Part shown: positions 22,457 through 25,660 of the stretch, in pieces
Position numbering within the stretch: position 1 is the stretch's first letter
Layout of the letters: the number at the start of each line of letters is the position of its first letter
Origin: Thermodesulfobacteriales bacterium
GTDB taxonomy: Bacteria; Desulfobacterota_D; UBA1144; Nemesobacterales; UBA2774
Direction: 5' to 3'
Assembly (NCBI GenBank): GCA_004525335.1
Contig: SPCL01000009.1
Location: 1 to 25,660 of the forward strand
DNA length: 25,660 nt
Program-made: the position numbers and the translations under genes
Notes under the pieces: generated by a model
What the model was told of the DNA's origin: nothing
Databases searched by the model: none
What the model saw: only the letters and a program-made list of their open reading frames with translations

Positions 22457-24886
22457 ATGCCAATGTTCTTTAACAATGAAGAAGGATCAGGTCAGGTAGA
22501 AACTCTACCGCTATTACCATTAAGAGATGTAGTGATTTTTCCATATATGGTGGCTCCGCTTTTTGTAGGCCGCGAAAAATCTATTCGCGCCCTTGAAGAA
22601 GCAATGAAAAAAAACAAGGAGATTTTCCTTGTTGCTCAGAAAGACGCTAAAACTAACGATCCCACGGAAAAAGACATCTATGACATAGGAACAATTGGAA
22701 CTATTGTCCAGATGTTGAGACTTCCTGATGGTACTGTAAAGGTTCTTGTTGAGGGTAAGGGCAGGGCTTGCGTTAAAAATTACCTTCCTAATAAGAGCTA
22801 TTTTATGGTTGAGGTCGAGACTGTCCCAGAGGCTAATAAAGTTGGAGTTGAAACAGAAGCTCTTATCCGCACTCTTGTGACAGCATTTGAAAACTACGTG
22901 AATTTGAACAAGAAGATACCATCTGAAGTGCTCGTAACAGTTTCTTCGATAGAAGAGCCTGGAAGGCTTTCAGATACTATTTCTTCTCATTTGAGCTTTA
23001 AGCTTGAAGACAAGCAAGAAATACTTGAGACGCTCAATCCCGCTGAAAGACTTGAGAAGATTTATGAAAAGATTCAGTCTGAAGTTGAGATTATGCAGAT
23101 AGAAAAGAAGATACGGGGCCGTGTTAAGAAACAGATGGAAAAGGCTCAGAAAGAGTACTATCTGACAGAGCAGATGAGAGCTATTCAAAAAGAGCTCGGC
23201 GAAAAGGACGATCTCAAATCAGAGATTCAGGAATTTGAAGATAAAGTTAAAAAGAAAAAAATGCCTGAAGAGGCTGAGCAGAAAGTAAAGAAAGAAATCA
23301 AGAAACTAAAACAGATGTCACCTATGTCTGCTGAAGCCACAGTGGTTAGGAACTACGTTGACTGGCTGCTTTCGCTTCCTTGGAAAGGTGAAGCAACTGA
23401 CGATAGGATTGATATTGATGAAGCTCAGCAAATTCTTGATGACGATCATTTTGGTCTTGAAAAGCCAAAGGAGCGCATACTCGAATATCTAGCTGTTCAG
23501 GCGCTTACAAAGAAAATTAAAGGACCAATACTATGTTTTGTCGGACCTCCCGGTGTTGGTAAGACTTCTTTAGCTAAGTCAATTGCTCAGGCCATGGGAC
23601 GCAAATTTATAAGGGTTTCATTGGGCGGAGTTAGAGACGAAGCAGAAATAAGAGGTCATAGAAGAACATATATTGGAGCTCTTCCTGGAAAAATAGTTCA
23701 GGGAGTTAGGAAAGCAGGGACCAACAATCCAGTGTTTCTGCTTGATGAAATTGATAAACTTGGAATGGATTTTAGAGGCGATCCGGCGTCAGCGCTTCTT
23801 GAAGCCCTTGATCCCGAGCAGAATATCGCTTTTAACGACCATTATCTAGAAGTCGACTATGATCTTTCCAATGTGATGTTCATAACTACGGCAAATGTGC
23901 TACACACTATACCGTGGGCGCTTCAAGATAGAATGGAGATTATAAGGATTTCAGGCTATACAGAAGATGAAAAGCTTGAGATAGCTAAGAAATTCCTAGT
24001 TCCGAAACAGCGCGAAGCTCATGGTCTAAAAAATAAAAATTTGAAGATTTCCGATAACACTATTCTAGATGTAATTAGATATTACACTAGAGAAGCTGGA
24101 GTAAGGACTCTTGAGCGTGAAATTGCTACACTTTGCAGAAAAGCTGCAAGGGATGTGGTTAAAAAAGGCCCGGATCATGAAGTTAAGCTGACTCCGGCAG
24201 TTATAAAGAAAGAAAACTATCTCGGCATTCCAAAGTTTAAACACGGCGAGATAGAAGAAAAAGACCATATTGGAATGTCAACTGGGCTTGCATGGACCGA
24301 AGTTGGTGGAGAGCTTCTTACAATAGAAGTGTCAATCGTTCCAGGTAAGGGTACCTTCACCGTGACAGGTAAGCTGGGAGAAGTTATGCAGGAATCTACC
24401 CAGGCTGCTATGAGTTATGTGCGCTCCAGAGCTGAAAGGCTTGGGCTTGAGCGTGGATTCCACCAGAAGGTTGATATCCACATTCACGTTCCTGAGGGGG
24501 CTACTCCTAAGGACGGACCTTCAGCGGGTATAGCAATTGCAACGGCTATCGTTTCAGCTCTTATAAGAAAGCCAGTTAAGCATGATTTAGCTATGACCGG
24601 AGAAATCACGCTGAGAGGAAGAGTTCTTCCTATAGGTGGTCTTAAAGAAAAGATATTAGCAGCACATAGGGGTAAAGTAAAAACAATTGTTATCCCGCAA
24701 GAAAATGAAAAGGACCTTAAGGAGATACGAGAATCAATCCTTAAGGACATAAAAATTGTGATTGTTGAACATATGGACGACGTCCTTGATGTAGCTATTG
24801 TTTCAGACGTGCCTATTCTTCAAGATATTGTAATTCCGCCTCCAACGATGACAATCGGTGACGAGGTAGGAGCTAACGTAAACTAG
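22457..24886 (+). CDS. lon: ATP-dependent Lon protease
   Basis: Homohexameric AAA+ serine protease degrading misfolded and regulatory proteins in the cytoplasm. 809 residues, family length. Seen: N-terminal LON substrate-binding domain (LPLLPLRDVVIFPYMVAPLFVGR onward), a charged coiled-coil region about 210-300, Walker A GPPGVGKT (363-370), LLDEIDKLG, and the catalytic dyad Ser689 (PKDGPSAG) and Lys732 (GGLKEK), spaced 43 residues as in E. coli. AAGGAG precedes the ATG; Met3 is an alternative start. A terminator follows eight bases after the stop, ending the tig-clpP-clpX-lon block. Confidence 0.98.
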   Translation: MPMFFNNEEGSGQVETLPLLPLRDVVIFPYMVAPLFVGREKSIRALEEAMKKNKEIFLVAQKDAKTNDPTEKDIYDIGTIGTIVQMLRLPDGTVKVLVEGKGRACVKNYLPNKSYFMVEVETVPEANKVGVETEALIRTLVTAFENYVNLNKKIPSEVLVTVSSIEEPGRLSDTISSHLSFKLEDKQEILETLNPAERLEKIYEKIQSEVEIMQIEKKIRGRVKKQMEKAQKEYYLTEQMRAIQKELGEKDDLKSEIQEFEDKVKKKKMPEEAEQKVKKEIKKLKQMSPMSAEATVVRNYVDWLLSLPWKGEATDDRIDIDEAQQILDDDHFGLEKPKERILEYLAVQALTKKIKGPILCFVGPPGVGKTSLAKSIAQAMGRKFIRVSLGGVRDEAEIRGHRRTYIGALPGKIVQGVRKAGTNNPVFLLDEIDKLGMDFRGDPASALLEALDPEQNIAFNDHYLEVDYDLSNVMFITTANVLHTIPWALQDRMEIIRISGYTEDEKLEIAKKFLVPKQREAHGLKNKNLKISDNTILDVIRYYTREAGVRTLEREIATLCRKAARDVVKKGPDHEVKLTPAVIKKENYLGIPKFKHGEIEEKDHIGMSTGLAWTEVGGELLTIEVSIVPGKGTFTVTGKLGEVMQESTQAAMSYVRSRAERLGLERGFHQKVDIHIHVPEGATPKDGPSAGIAIATAIVSALIRKPVKHDLAMTGEITLRGRVLPIGGLKEKILAAHRGKVKTIVIPQENEKDLKEIRESILKDIKIVIVEHMDDVLDVAIVSDVPILQDIVIPPPTMTIGDEVGANVN

Positions 24887-24893
24887 AAAACAA

Positions 24894-24925
24894 AGGGGCT
24901 GATTAATAATCGGCCCCTCTTTTTA
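24894..24925 (+). terminator. Rho-independent terminator after lon
   Basis: Stem AGGGGCTGATT / AATCGGCCCCT (24894-24904 with 24908-24918, one G-T wobble), 3-base loop, then CTTTTTATT. Confidence 0.92.
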
Positions 24926-24992
24926 TTGCCGTTTTATACCAATTGATGACTAAGTAATTGTAGTTAGCTGTTTTAGATACTAGGAGATAATT

Positions 24993-25382
24993 GTGGCTCG
25001 AGTAGTCCATTTTGAAATCCATGCTGATGAACCTGAGCGTGCAATTGAGTTCTATAAGTCCGCACTTGGTTGGGAATTCACCAAATGGGATGGGGCAGGC
25101 GAATATTGGCTAATAATTACCGGGTCTCCAGATGAACTGGGAATAAACGGAGGACTCATTAAAAGACTGCTTCCACTTAGCGGTGATGGGGTTAAAGCTT
25201 TTGTATGTACCGTTCAAGTGGAATCTATTGATGAAACGGCATCTAAAATTGAAGGGAGTGGAGGCAAAGTTTCTATCCCTAAATTTTCGGTGCCCGCCGT
25301 GGGATGGGTCGGATATTTTGAGGACACAGAAGGTAATACTTTCGGAGTGCTTGAGCCACTCAAACAGCCAGAAGCTCATTAG
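24993..25382 (+). CDS. VOC (glyoxalase/bleomycin-resistance fold) family protein
   Basis: 129 residues, one vicinal-oxygen-chelate domain made of two beta-alpha-beta modules. Seen: VVHFEIHADEPERAIEFYKSALGWEFTKW at the N-terminus with His6 as a possible metal ligand, INGGLIKR in the middle, and the second module ending GWVGYFEDTEGNTFGVLEPLK with a candidate Glu ligand. The reaction cannot be deduced; VOC proteins include isomerases, dioxygenases and binding proteins. The GTG start has AGGAG upstream. It lies alone between the lon terminator and the tRNAs. Confidence 0.85.
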   Translation: MARVVHFEIHADEPERAIEFYKSALGWEFTKWDGAGEYWLIITGSPDELGINGGLIKRLLPLSGDGVKAFVCTVQVESIDETASKIEGSGGKVSIPKFSVPAVGWVGYFEDTEGNTFGVLEPLKQPEAH

Positions 25383-25438
25383 ATATGTCCATGATTATCT
25401 GTTGCCCCTAATAATTTATACAAAACACGCTTTTTGTG

Positions 25439-25467
25439 TGGACAAGGGGAAGAATTCCAGTTATATA
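25439..25467 (+). promoter_or_regulatory. Candidate promoter of tRNA-Val/tRNA-Asp
   Basis: TGGACA (25439-25444), 17-base spacer, TATATA (25462-25467), about 20 bases before tRNA-Val. Confidence 0.45.
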
Positions 25468-25487
25468 TTAAGCCCTCATTAACGCGA

Positions 25488-25564
25488 GGGCGGTTAGCTC
25501 AGCACGGGAGAGCGCTTGCCTTACAAGCAAGATGTCACAGGTTCAAATCCTGTACCGCCCACCA
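25488..25564 (+). tRNA. tRNA-Val (TAC)
   Basis: Acceptor GGGCGGT pairs with ACCGCCC, the D arm starts TAGCTCAG, and anticodon stem CTTGC/GCAAG encloses loop CTTACAA (anticodon TAC). The T loop is TTCAAAT, the discriminator A, and CCA is encoded. tRNA-Asp follows 18 bases later. Confidence 0.95.
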
Positions 25565-25582
25565 CTAGAAATACTATTTTGC

Positions 25583-25660
25583 GGAGCCGTAGTTCAGCCC
25601 GGTTAGAACGCTGGCCTGTCAAGCCAGAGGTCGCGAGTTCAAATCTCGTCGGCTCCGCCA
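25583..25660 (+). tRNA. tRNA-Asp (GTC)
   Basis: Acceptor GGAGCCG pairs with CGGCTCC, the discriminator is G, anticodon stem CTGGC/GCCAG encloses loop CTGTCAA (anticodon GTC), the T loop is TTCAAAT, and CCA is encoded. The gene ends exactly at the last base of the window. Confidence 0.95.

Noticed and set aside
25583..25660. tRNA-Asp at the window edge as an integration site
   Set aside because: No integrase, duplicate tRNA end or phage gene is visible; the edge coincidence says nothing by itself.

Overview
The window is a gene-dense, AT-leaning (about 40% GC by eye) chromosomal segment of a Gram-negative bacterium. It carries phosphatidylethanolamine synthesis genes (psd, pssA), phosphatidylglycerophosphatase, an outer-envelope-type lipoprotein peptidase and several signal peptides. 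The blocks pgpA-cinA-recA and ilvB-ilvN-ilvC-psd-pssA recall deltaproteobacteria (Geobacter has an ilvC-psd-pssA-leuA run, from memory). A deltaproteobacterium-like or Dadabacteria-like lineage is my guess; the sequence alone does not prove it.

Layout. 1-1593 (minus): 5' part of cysS preceded by an enoyl-ACP-reductase-like SDR in one operon. 1860-4702 (plus): pgpA, cinA, recA, with a REP-like palindrome between the first two. 4979-9284: tsaB, a small DUF465 protein, then ilvB, ilvN, ilvC (branched-chain amino acids), running without a gap into psd and pssA (9284-10774). 10938-13802: a large two-domain M16 zinc peptidase predicted to be a lipoprotein. 13803-14212 has no protein gene but holds a convincing promoter followed by a strongly structured, unidentified RNA candidate. 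14213-14381: tRNA-Lys(CTT) and tRNA-Leu(TAG).

14451-18968 is a small accessory-looking cluster: hexose-phosphate mutarotase, membrane-anchored one-cysteine MsrB, a secreted protein of unknown function divergent from a MarR-type regulator with a four-cysteine tail, and a DUF3179 protein. The 97-bp divergent spacer has two nearly back-to-back sigma70-type promoters sharing one -35 region, each covered by a copy of the same 15-bp near-palindrome. This is a complete repressor/operator circuit readable from sequence.

19205-24886 is the proteostasis block tig-clpP-clpX-lon. A near-consensus promoter sits across the end of tig, so close to the clpP start that the mRNA should be leaderless. A terminator follows lon, then a VOC/glyoxalase-fold gene, tRNA-Val(TAC) and tRNA-Asp(GTC), which ends exactly at the last base of the window.

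No CRISPR array, insertion sequence, prophage gene or rRNA was seen. The least explained elements are the structured RNA locus, the MarR/secreted-protein pair and the leaderless-type promoters.
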